A stretch of DNA of 40,333 nucleotides from DYHD01 sp964411065 (GTDB lineage Bacteria > Nitrospirota > Thermodesulfovibrionia > Thermodesulfovibrionales > Dissulfurispiraceae): contig CAYPJO010000009.1 in NCBI GenBank assembly GCA_964411065.1, forward strand, positions 1-40,333. The letters are read 5' to 3'. Below, piece after piece: positions 32,887 through 40,333 of the stretch. Every line of letters starts with the position of its first letter. The first letter of the stretch is position 1. The notes beneath the pieces are model-generated. The model did not search any database. It saw nothing but the letters and a program-made list of their open reading frames with translations, and was not told the origin of the DNA. The position numbers and the translations under genes were made by a program.

Positions 32887-34224
32887 ATGAAAGTAATAAT
32901 AGTTGGCGCTGGAGAGGTAGGTTTTCAGGTTGCAAAGTACCTTTCATATGAAAATGTAGAAGTTGTTTTAATAGATAGGGATAGAGACAAGCTCAAGAGA
33001 GTTTTAGATGAGATGGATATTGCTGTCATTGAGGGTGAAGGTAGCGATTTGAATTCATTAAAGAATGCAGGTGCTGATTCTGCTGACATTTTGTTAGCCG
33101 TTACGAATAGCGATGAGACTAATATGATTGCCTGCCTTTTAGCAAAAGCCATGTTTAAGATACCAAGAAAAATTGCAAGAATAAGAAATCCTGATTATTT
33201 CCAGAATGAAAAGCTTCTAAGCAAGGATAATCTTGATATAAATCCTGCTATCAACCCCGAATTAGAAGTAGCTAAGGCAATTATGAGGCTTTTGGATGTG
33301 CCTAAAGCTCTTGATGTTGAAGATTTTGAATATGGAATTGTAAGAGTAGTAGGGGTGAAACTTCAAGAAGGCTGTTCTTTCATTGGAAAATCACTTAGAG
33401 ATATAGGAAGAATTGCGGAAAAAAGATTTCTAATAGGAATGTTAGAAAGGGAAGATAAAGTAATAATTCCTACTGGTGAAGATATTATTAAAAGGGGCGA
33501 TATTGTATACATCCCTGTTATTCGTGAAGAGTTATACGATATCCTTAGTATTTTAGGAATAGAGACTGTTCCAGCAGAGAGTGCTATGATCGTGGGAGGC
33601 GGTCGAATAGGGACTTATATTGCATCAGCTCTTGAGTCCAGAATGAATATTAAGATAATTGAACAAGATATAGAGAGGTGTAAGTTTCTAAGTAGAGCCC
33701 TTAAAAAAACTCTCGTCTTACATGGCGATGGTGTAGACCAGAAGCTTCTACTTGAGGAAAATGCAGGAGATATGGAAGCTTTCATAGCGGTATCAAACAA
33801 CGATGAATTGAACATTATGGCTTCACTTCTTGCAAAAAAAGTAGGAGCAAAAAAGACAATTACTATTGTAAACAGAACAGATTACATCCCTTTAGCGAGA
33901 GAGCTTGGATTAGAGACTGTTTTAAGCCCCCGCCTTATAACTGCAAATACCATTCTTAAATATGTCAGAAGAGGAGATATTTTATCTCTAACAACTATTG
34001 CTGATAGAAAGGCAGAGATACTGGAGACTAGGATTGGTGAAGGGTCTAAACTTTCGGGGAAGCTGCTACGGGATATTAAAATGCCTCGCTCTTCGTTAAT
34101 TGGAGCTATTATTAGAAATAACAAAGCAATTATCCCCACTGGCTCAGATTTTATATATGAGAATGACAGGGTTATCGTTTTCACATTACGGGAAGCAATA
34201 AAGAGCGTTGAAGACTTTCTATAA
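32887..34224 (+). CDS. trkA: Trk potassium uptake regulatory protein TrkA
   Basis: Cytoplasmic NAD(H)-binding gating ring of the Trk/Ktr potassium channel. The 445-aa protein is a tandem of two RCK units. The first has an N-lobe beginning MKVIIVGAGEVGFQVAKYL with a Rossmann GxGxxG and a TrkA-C domain near 145-220. The second starts with AMIVGGGRIGTYIASAL near 235 and has its own C domain (about 370-445, SKLSGKLLRDIKMPRSSLIGAI). Both nucleotide sites have the acidic residue after strand 2 (VVLIDRD and IKIIEQD). trkH follows 10 bases later. Confidence 0.95.
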   Translation: MKVIIVGAGEVGFQVAKYLSYENVEVVLIDRDRDKLKRVLDEMDIAVIEGEGSDLNSLKNAGADSADILLAVTNSDETNMIACLLAKAMFKIPRKIARIRNPDYFQNEKLLSKDNLDINPAINPELEVAKAIMRLLDVPKALDVEDFEYGIVRVVGVKLQEGCSFIGKSLRDIGRIAEKRFLIGMLEREDKVIIPTGEDIIKRGDIVYIPVIREELYDILSILGIETVPAESAMIVGGGRIGTYIASALESRMNIKIIEQDIERCKFLSRALKKTLVLHGDGVDQKLLLEENAGDMEAFIAVSNNDELNIMASLLAKKVGAKKTITIVNRTDYIPLARELGLETVLSPRLITANTILKYVRRGDILSLTTIADRKAEILETRIGEGSKLSGKLLRDIKMPRSSLIGAIIRNNKAIIPTGSDFIYENDRVIVFTLREAIKSVEDFL

Positions 34225-34234
34225 GGCATCTTCT

Positions 34235-35680
34235 ATGAATTATGGACTAATTTTAAATATTCTTGGTAGTGCATTAGTAATCGTTGCTTGTTTTAAGATT
34301 TTCCCTCTTTTTATATCTATCATCTCTCGGCAATCTGACTTTACTATTTTATTTATCTCTTTCTTAATAACCCTCTTTTCTGGAGCTTTAATATACTTTT
34401 TAACTCGGAAGTATAAAAATCAAGAGCTTAAGAAAAAAGAGGCTTTTTTAACTGTCACTCTTACATGGTTGATTGTGGCTTTTTTTGGTGCGATTCCCTT
34501 TTTTCTTAGTGGTCATTTTGAGTCTTTCACTGATGCCTATTTTGAATCAATGTCAGGGTTTACAACGACTGGAGCCTCTATTTTAAAAGATATTGAAGTG
34601 CTTCCTCTGGGAATATTATTTTGGAGAAGCATGATCCAATGGGTAGGTGGTATGGGCATCATAGTGTTTGCTCTTGCAATTTTACCGATGTTAGGTTCAG
34701 GAGGAATGCAACTCTTTAAGGCAGAAGTTCCCGAGATAAGCGTTGAAAAACTTAAACCACGTATTATAGATACAGCAAAAGCTTTATGGTTTATCTATTT
34801 TTTTCTAACAGTATTAAATATTGCCTTTCTTTTTATTGGAGGAATGGATATCTATAACTCAATCTGCCACGCCTTTACAACGTTAGCAACAGGTGGATTT
34901 TCCACTAAAAATTTGAGTTTAGGACACTTCGAAAATCCATTTATACACTATATTACTGCTGTGTTTATGTTCCTTGCTGGTGTCAATTATGCTCTCTATT
35001 TTTGGATTTATCGTTTGAGGTTTTCATCTGTCTTCAAAAATAGCGAACTTAAGTTTTATATCAGCACCATCTTAATTGTCGCTACTTTGATAGCAGTAAA
35101 TATCTTTAACATCTACCCATCCTATGAGGAAGTCTTCAGACACGCCTTCTTTCAGACTGTATCGATTGTGACTACCACTGGCTTCTCATCGACAGATTTT
35201 GGTAAATGGCATGTCTTTTCTCAAATAATTTTAGTAATAGCAATGATCTTTGGTGGAATGATTGGCTCAACAGCAGGTGGGATAAAACAGGTAAGAATCC
35301 TTTTAATTCTAAAACATGCTTATAGAGAAATTTATCAATTAATACATCCACGTGCAGTTTTGACCATCAGGCTCGATGAAAAGATTCTCGATAAGGAGAC
35401 TTTGGGAAGTATATGGGGATTTATATTTTTATACATTATTTTATGTGTAGTGGCTACTTTATGCCTTGCTGCTTCCGGGATAGATTTTATAACTTCTGCT
35501 ACATCTGTTATTTCAGCGGTTGGGAATGTCGGACCTGCCCTTGGACAGGCAGGTCCTGCGGAAAACTATTCGTTTATGCCCTTTGTAGCCAAGTGGGTTC
35601 TTATTTTATGTATGCTTGCAGGCAGATTAGAGATTTATACAGTTTTGATTTTATTTGTTCCTGAATACTGGCGCAAATGA
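34235..35680 (+). CDS. trkH: Trk potassium transporter, membrane subunit TrkH
   Basis: Potassium-translocating membrane protein with four pore repeats. The 481-aa protein is strongly hydrophobic. The filter-like glycines are visible in each repeat: MSGFTTTGAS (about 103-112), TTLATGGFSTKN, SIVTTTGFSSTD and SAVGNVGPALG. The GGMIGSTAGGIKQVRI loop is typical of TrkH gating. The ATG at 34235 is preferred over a TTG at 34208 that would overlap trkA. No strong Shine-Dalgarno. Works with TrkA immediately upstream. Confidence 0.95.
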   Translation: MNYGLILNILGSALVIVACFKIFPLFISIISRQSDFTILFISFLITLFSGALIYFLTRKYKNQELKKKEAFLTVTLTWLIVAFFGAIPFFLSGHFESFTDAYFESMSGFTTTGASILKDIEVLPLGILFWRSMIQWVGGMGIIVFALAILPMLGSGGMQLFKAEVPEISVEKLKPRIIDTAKALWFIYFFLTVLNIAFLFIGGMDIYNSICHAFTTLATGGFSTKNLSLGHFENPFIHYITAVFMFLAGVNYALYFWIYRLRFSSVFKNSELKFYISTILIVATLIAVNIFNIYPSYEEVFRHAFFQTVSIVTTTGFSSTDFGKWHVFSQIILVIAMIFGGMIGSTAGGIKQVRILLILKHAYREIYQLIHPRAVLTIRLDEKILDKETLGSIWGFIFLYIILCVVATLCLAASGIDFITSATSVISAVGNVGPALGQAGPAENYSFMPFVAKWVLILCMLAGRLEIYTVLILFVPEYWRK

Positions 35681-35731
35681 ATTTTATTGTAAGATAATTA
35701 ATGAAAATACAGCCTTTTCAAAGATACGTCT

Positions 35732-36355
35732 ATGCAGAGAGAAATAGAATTAATTAAAAAGGGACTAATAGAGTTAAGCATAGAACCAAAAAGTGAGCTA
35801 ATAGATAGGTTCATAATTTTCCTTTCAGAACTTAAAAAATGGAATAGAGTTTATAATCTTACTACAATTACAAAAAATGAAGATATTATTATCAAACATT
35901 TTTTTGACTCTCTTCTATATCTTAGATTTATTCCTGAAGGTATATGGGAAATATGCGATGTAGGAAGTGGAGGGGGCTTTCCAGGTATACCAGTTGCTTT
36001 TATCCGTTGCGAATCGCAAATTACCCTTATCGAGTCTTCTAAAAAGAAATCTTCTTTTTTAAATCATATTAGAAGATTATTGTTATTGAATAATGTTAAG
36101 ATTCTTAATCAAAGAGTAGAGGATATAAAGGATCTTTTTTTTGACATAGCTATGGTTAGGGCCCTTTATAAGATTTATGAATTGGTTCAAAAAACTGGCC
36201 ATATTCTTAAACCTTCGGGTTTTTATATTATTAGCAAAGGTCTAGCCTTTGAGAAGGAGCTTGAAAAGATACCTTTGGATTTCCGCTATGAAGTGTTTCA
36301 AATAAAAATACCATTGACAAACATCACAAGGAATTTGATCAAAGTTCTAAAGTAA
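35732..36355 (+). CDS. rsmG: 16S rRNA m7G527 methyltransferase RsmG (GidB)
   Basis: Methylates guanine 527 of 16S rRNA with SAM. The 207-aa protein has the family pattern: KKWNRVYNLTTIT near 35-47, HFFDSLLYL near 60, SAM-binding DVGSGGGFPGIPVA (about 76-89), and the VRAL motif near 146. It has the usual length. The gene sits between trkH and hisA with short gaps and no clear ribosome-binding site at its ATG. In many genomes rsmG lies with mnmG or parAB, which are not seen here. Confidence 0.94.
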   Translation: MQREIELIKKGLIELSIEPKSELIDRFIIFLSELKKWNRVYNLTTITKNEDIIIKHFFDSLLYLRFIPEGIWEICDVGSGGGFPGIPVAFIRCESQITLIESSKKKSSFLNHIRRLLLLNNVKILNQRVEDIKDLFFDIAMVRALYKIYELVQKTGHILKPSGFYIISKGLAFEKELEKIPLDFRYEVFQIKIPLTNITRNLIKVLK

Positions 36356-36383
36356 TCTTTTTAGAAAATTATATAATATTATT

Positions 36384-37100
36384 ATGCTTATAATTCCAGC
36401 AATAGACCTTAAAGATGGATTTTGTGTCCGACTTGTTCAAGGTAGAAAAGATGAGGTAACAAAATATTCTAATGATCCTGTTTCTGTAGCATTAAAATGG
36501 CAGTCGTGTGGTGCAAAGCTACTCCACATTGTAGACTTAGATGGTGCGTTTTCAGGACATCAAAAAAACTATGAGTCCATAATGAGTATACGAAAGGCTA
36601 TTAATATATTGATTCAGGTAGGCGGTGGAATACGAAGCATGAGCCAAATAGATCTTTTGATCTCATCAGGTGTTCACCGAGTTATTCTGGGAACGGTAGC
36701 AATTGAAAATCCTGAACTAATTAAAGAGGCAATAAGAAAATATCCTGGTCGTATACTGGTAGGTATTGATGCAAAGGATTCTAAAGTAGCGATTAGGGGA
36801 TGGATTCAGTCCACAGAGTTTAATGCTTTTGATTTGGCATTAAGAATGCAAGATTATGGTGTAGCCGGCTTGATTTATACGGATATAACAAGGGATGGCA
36901 TGCTGACTGGCCCTAATTTTGAAGCCATTCAAAAGATGGTAGATATCTTAGAAATACCAGTAATAGCTTCGGGAGGAATCTCTTCTATTGATGATATAAA
37001 GAGGCTTTTGGAAGTTAAAAGGCTTTGGGGTGTTATTATTGGTAAAGCTTTATATTCTGGAAGAATTAATTTAGAAGAAGCTATTAAAATAGCTCTATGA
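36384..37100 (+). CDS. hisA: Phosphoribosylformimino-AICAR isomerase HisA
   Basis: Fourth-step isomerase of histidine synthesis, a TIM barrel. The 238-aa protein has catalytic Asp in PAIDLKDG (8), the first phosphate-binding loop QVGGGIRS (about 77-84), second catalytic Asp in GIDAKDS (about 130), TDITRDGMLTGPN (about 169-181), and the second phosphate loop IASGGISS. The DGA/H pattern favours HisA over HisF. No other his genes are in the window. TATAAT at 36372-36377 lies 6 bases before the ATG and no Shine-Dalgarno is present, so it may be leaderless. Confidence 0.94.
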   Translation: MLIIPAIDLKDGFCVRLVQGRKDEVTKYSNDPVSVALKWQSCGAKLLHIVDLDGAFSGHQKNYESIMSIRKAINILIQVGGGIRSMSQIDLLISSGVHRVILGTVAIENPELIKEAIRKYPGRILVGIDAKDSKVAIRGWIQSTEFNAFDLALRMQDYGVAGLIYTDITRDGMLTGPNFEAIQKMVDILEIPVIASGGISSIDDIKRLLEVKRLWGVIIGKALYSGRINLEEAIKIAL

Positions 37101-37152
37101 TTAGTAGTTTAATCACATAAAGATTAATTAGTAACTGATTTTAAGGAATAGA

Positions 37153-39078
37153 GTGAATCGCGTAGAAGTAGGTGATTATTTCTTAAGAAAAAATAAAATA
37201 ACTAATCTGCAGTTAGAATATGCTTTATCTTTTGCGAGGGAGAAGAATATAAAAATTACTGAAAGCCTTCTTGAACTCGAGTATATCACCCATAAAGATT
37301 TAATTGATATGCTTTTAGATCGGCTTAAGCCTCAAGAATTTTGGAAAAGAAAGAAACTTGGCGAGGTATTACTTGATGTAGGGCTTGTAACTGAAGAACA
37401 ATTACAACATGCTCTTGAGGTTCAACGAATTAAAAAAAAGCGAATTGGTGAGGTTCTTTCTGACCTTGGTTATGCTACAAAAGATCAGATTACAGAAGCA
37501 TTAGCTGACAAACTTCAATTAGAGTTAGTTAATTGTTCCGAATATACTATAGATGAGGAGCTTAAAAAGTTAGTGCCAAAAGAGATGGCAAAAAAACATT
37601 TAGTCTTCCCATTAGCTAAAAAAGATGATGCACTGGTTCTTGCTATGGCTGATCCGCTTAATTTAGATGCCATAAATGAGATCACCTTTGCTACAAAGAT
37701 GAAGATCATCCCAGTTGTCGCTTATGAATGGTCTATAGAGTTGGCTCTCAAGAAGAATTATGGTGAATCTATTGAGTCTGTAAATCCAAACGACGAACTG
37801 ATTACACTGGGAATTCTACAGACTGAACTTGAAAAGCAAAAAGACATCGACTTCAAGGCGCTACAGACTGATGACATGAGCGTTAATGTGGAAGCACTAT
37901 ACAGACAAAGTAGTGCACCAAAGATAGTAAGACTCGTTGACATGCTTATAGTTGATGCAAGTAAAAAGAGAGCAAGTGATATTCATATTGAACCGAGATC
38001 TAAATATGTTCAAGTTAGATTTAGGATTGATGGTGAGTTACAAAATATCTTCGAATATCCAAAAGATTTGCACGAGGCGGTAGTCTCAAGAATTAAAATC
38101 ATAGCTAAACTTGACATCACTAACCGAAGAACTTCTCAAGATGGTTCAACCTCAGTGGTATCAAAAGGAAAGACGATCGATCTCAGAATCTCAACTTTGC
38201 CTACAGTCTATGGAGAAAAGGTTGTACTAAGATTACTTGATCAAAGTAAAGGAATTGTACCTCTGGAAAAGCTCTCAATGCCATCTTATGTAGAGAAAGC
38301 TATCATCGAAATGTTAAGGCGTCCGCAGGGGATGTTTCTTGTAACGGGACCAACTGGATGCGATAAGACCACAACTCTCTATGCTTGTTTAAATTATCTA
38401 CGTTCAGATACAAGAAATATAATTTCTATTGAAGATCCTGTTGAATATAATTAGAAGGAATTTCACAATCACAGGTGGATGAAGCTGCTGGAAGAACTTT
38501 TGCAAGCATACTCAGATCAGTCCTTCGACAAGATCCAGATATTATAATGGTTGGGGAGGTAAGGGATCTTGAGACTGCTGAAATTGTAATTAAGGGAGCT
38601 TTAACAGGACACCTGGTTTTGTCAACACTGCATACAAATAATACAGTTGCAAGCATAATAAGATTGGTAGATATAGGAATACCTCCATACTTAGTGGCAT
38701 GGGCTGTTACTGGTATATTATCTCAACGATTGGTGAGAAAGATTTGTGTCAATTGTAAGGTCGAAGTTGGAATATCATTTCTTGGAAGGTTTTGGGATAG
38801 AAAATATAGAAAAGTTCCATCGTGGAACAGGATGTCTTAAGTGTCTAAATACAGGCTATTATGATAGAATGGCTGTTTATGAATATTTAAGTATATCAAG
38901 AAATATTAAAAAGACCCTTGCAAAAACCACTGATGAACAAGATCTTTTAATTGCTGCGCGAAAGGATGGCTTAAAATTTCTCTATGAAGATGCTCTAAAT
39001 AAAGTTAAAGAAGGCCTTACTACCATTGAAGAAGTTATAGCAAAAGTTCCTTTTGATTATGCTCTAAAAGAGATATAG
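37153..39078 (+). pseudogene. Type IV pilus/type II secretion ATPase (PilB/GspE family), disrupted
   Basis: In working form this hexameric ATPase powers pilus assembly or secretion. Two MshEN-type c-di-GMP-binding motifs are readable (KLGEVLLDVGLVTEEQLQHALEVQ and RIGEVLSDLGYATKDQ). Then come the N2 domain, the ATPase core with DIHIEP (Asp box), Walker B (PDIIMVGEVRD), His box (GHLVLSTLH), and a tetracysteine zinc motif (CVNC, CLKC). It is broken. A base missing near 38450-38452 makes a stop after PVEYN, and a second shift lies at about 38757-38772. The P-loop reads GPTGCDKTTT, with the essential glycine replaced by aspartate. GTG start with AAGGAA. No pil or gsp partners are nearby. Confidence 0.9.
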
Positions 39079-39395
39079 CTTGTATGCTAAAGTCCTCTGC
39101 TGAGAAAAGATACCTTACTAAATTTACTGTCTTGCTTCATTCAAATGAGACAAAAAGCCTATTTAAAAGAAGTGGTTTGAGATGTTTTTAATGATTGATC
39201 ATGCCCCCTATTTTCTGTAATCCTTTTTTGTCTTGTATAAGCTAGTTTTTTCTGCCCTTTGTTTTCTTATATTATCCTCGTTACCCATATACTAAACACA
39301 GAAAGGTCTCATATAAAGCATTTTCTTCTATAAGAACCGAATAAAACCCATATCATGTAATACTTTAAAGGCAATTTGAGAATTCAAGAATATGG
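39079..39395. other. Intergenic stretch after the ATPase pseudogene
   Basis: No ORF recognised on either strand. Probably the outer flank of the IS1634-type element; no inverted repeat could be fixed by eye. Confidence 0.35.
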
Positions 39396-39893
39396 CTACA
39401 CTTTGACCTTGGGTAACTCCAGAATTTTTTGCTGATCCTTGTCAGGAGTGTTTACCACCTTGCATGAAGAACCACCTGAACTCACTACTTCTCTACGAAT
39501 ACTTTTTAACCTCTCTATAACATGTTCAAATGTCCATTTCCTCTTTTTGTTCCTGCCATCAGAGCGAAATAAGGGGGTCAACCTTTGTTTCATATGCCAC
39601 AGAATATAGTAGGCAAGCATACAAAGAAAAACATGGCATCTAATACGTTCATCCGTCTTATGATAAACAGGACGAACTTCAAGCTGCACTGTCTTGAGAT
39701 TTCTAAATGCCTGTTCCACTAATGTGAGTTTCTTATAAGAGGCTACTATCTCCTGCTTGTCCATAAGCTCTTTAGGCACATTGGATTGTATTATATAGCA
39801 ACCATCCAACATCTCCTCAGCATATATCTCATCTTGTTTGAATCTCCACCGAAGCCGCCCTTCTTTTACTTCCCATAATACAAACTTCTCCAT
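39396..39893 (-). mobile_element. IS1634-family (IS4-like DDE) transposase, C-terminal fragment
   Basis: 165 aa from the C-terminal third of a transposase usually about 500-560 aa. Readable: the LDGCYIIQSNVP region, YKKLTLVEQAFRNLKTVQLEVRPVYH with the catalytic glutamate of the DDE triad, IRCHVFLCMLAYYILWHM, and a normal C-terminal ending. The N-terminal two-thirds is missing. The break falls at about 39895-39905, where an IS256-type left end starts, so the gene was probably cut by that insertion or by a linked deletion. Confidence 0.8.
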
Positions 39894-39900
39894 CTTTGTT

Positions 39901-40333
39901 GGGGTTAACCGAAAAATTGTGTAAAAGGGTTATGGTAAAATTCAAAAAGCTAAAGAGGAAGCATGGCAAGAAGAGGAAGACCTGTTTAGTTAATAGATAC
40001 AGTAAGGCAAGGATTCCTTAGCTCTGTAAGAGCTTAGGAATTCTCCATTTAGAGGATGCTCTTTAAATGCTTGAGGAATTCATTAAAGAGAAGCTTGATT
40101 ATCTGAAAAATAGAGCACTTCCTTAAGAAATGTTTTCTCTATTTATTGATGCCTATCATACCGAGTTAAAAGAAGAAGGTAAGATGAAGAGCATAAGTAT
40201 TTTTCTCTTAAAAGACATAGACCTTAAGGGATACAAACACAAACCAATACCTAATCTTCTTGGGTAAGTTACAGGTTGAAGAGATACTTGCGATGAGGAT
40301 TGAATCAAATGATGTAAAAAATGTTTTAAATTA
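39901..40333 (+). mobile_element. IS256/mutator-type element, left end and degraded transposase start
   Basis: Begins with GGGGTTAACCGAAAAATTGTGT (39901-39922), matching at 18 of 22 positions the reverse complement of the right end at 15722-15743. ATG at 39963 starts MARRGRPV and then hits a stop. The continuing sequence reads EEFIKEKLDYLKNRALP, a stop, then MFSLFIDAYHTELKEEGKMK and LLKDIDLKGYK, the region holding the first catalytic aspartate (DAYHTE). Several stops and frame changes make it non-functional. The element runs off the end of the window. Confidence 0.7.

Noticed and set aside
38475..38840. Independent 121-aa ATPase gene
   Set aside because: It is the middle segment of the frameshifted PilB/GspE gene, lacking its own N-terminal domain and ribosome site.

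Overview
The window is AT-rich bacterial chromosome, roughly one-third G+C by eye. Lipoprotein-sorting genes (lolC/lolD), TrkAH and a type IV pilus or type II secretion ATPase indicate a diderm (Gram-negative) cell. An adenosylcobalamin-dependent ribonucleotide reductase, a CooC-type CO-dehydrogenase maturation ATPase, an Fe/Mn superoxide dismutase, a DsrC-family protein, the futalosine menaquinone enzyme MqnC and an unusual thioredoxin-reductase-like flavoprotein suggest an anaerobe or microaerophile. Nitrospirota or a deltaproteobacterial-grade lineage would fit. This is inference only: there is no rRNA or other decisive marker here.

Layout. 1-5.3 kb: nrdJ behind a promoter with a NrdR-like palindrome, a decayed IS256-type transposase, then tgt overlapping a cation-diffusion transporter. 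5.5-8.3 kb: a redox operon (nitroreductase, superoxide dismutase, 84-aa protein, DsrC-like protein lacking the family's C-terminal cysteines) preceded by three repeats of an 18-bp motif, then a second nitroreductase. 8.6-10 kb: a phospholipase-D-type synthase converging on tRNA-Ser(GGA). 10.6-15 kb, minus strand: HD-GYP phosphodiesterase, ACT-domain protein, and two tandem LivK-type binding proteins sharing 809 bp of perfect DNA identity inside diverged flanks. 15-17.3 kb: IS debris and a DUF4405-like membrane protein, bracketed by 66-bp direct repeats. 17.3-21 kb: a structured intergenic region, then mqnC, trxB-like, HEAT-repeat and cooC genes on the minus strand. 21-27.5 kb: a gene-poor stretch, carB, a broken small lipoprotein gene, and a compact hypothetical-HAD-hypothetical operon divergent from an SDR. 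28.3-37.1 kb: initiator tRNA, lysS, lolC, a small membrane protein gene, lolD, trkA, trkH, rsmG, hisA. 37.1-40.3 kb: a PilB/GspE ATPase pseudogene with two frameshifts and a damaged P-loop, followed by an IS1634-type transposase fragment abutting an IS256-type element.

Most genes are housekeeping. Accessory signal lies in repeated IS remnants, recent homogenisation of the livK pair, a decaying c-di-GMP-linked pilus/secretion ATPase, and a redox set in which two familiar proteins (TrxB-like, DsrC-like) have lost residues that define their usual chemistry. I see no CRISPR array, prophage or obvious defence island. The most promising leads for something undescribed are the altered TrxB next to mqnC and cooC, the operator-like repeats of the redox operon, the lolC-small protein-lolD arrangement, and the mutually exclusive hairpins near 17.5 kb.
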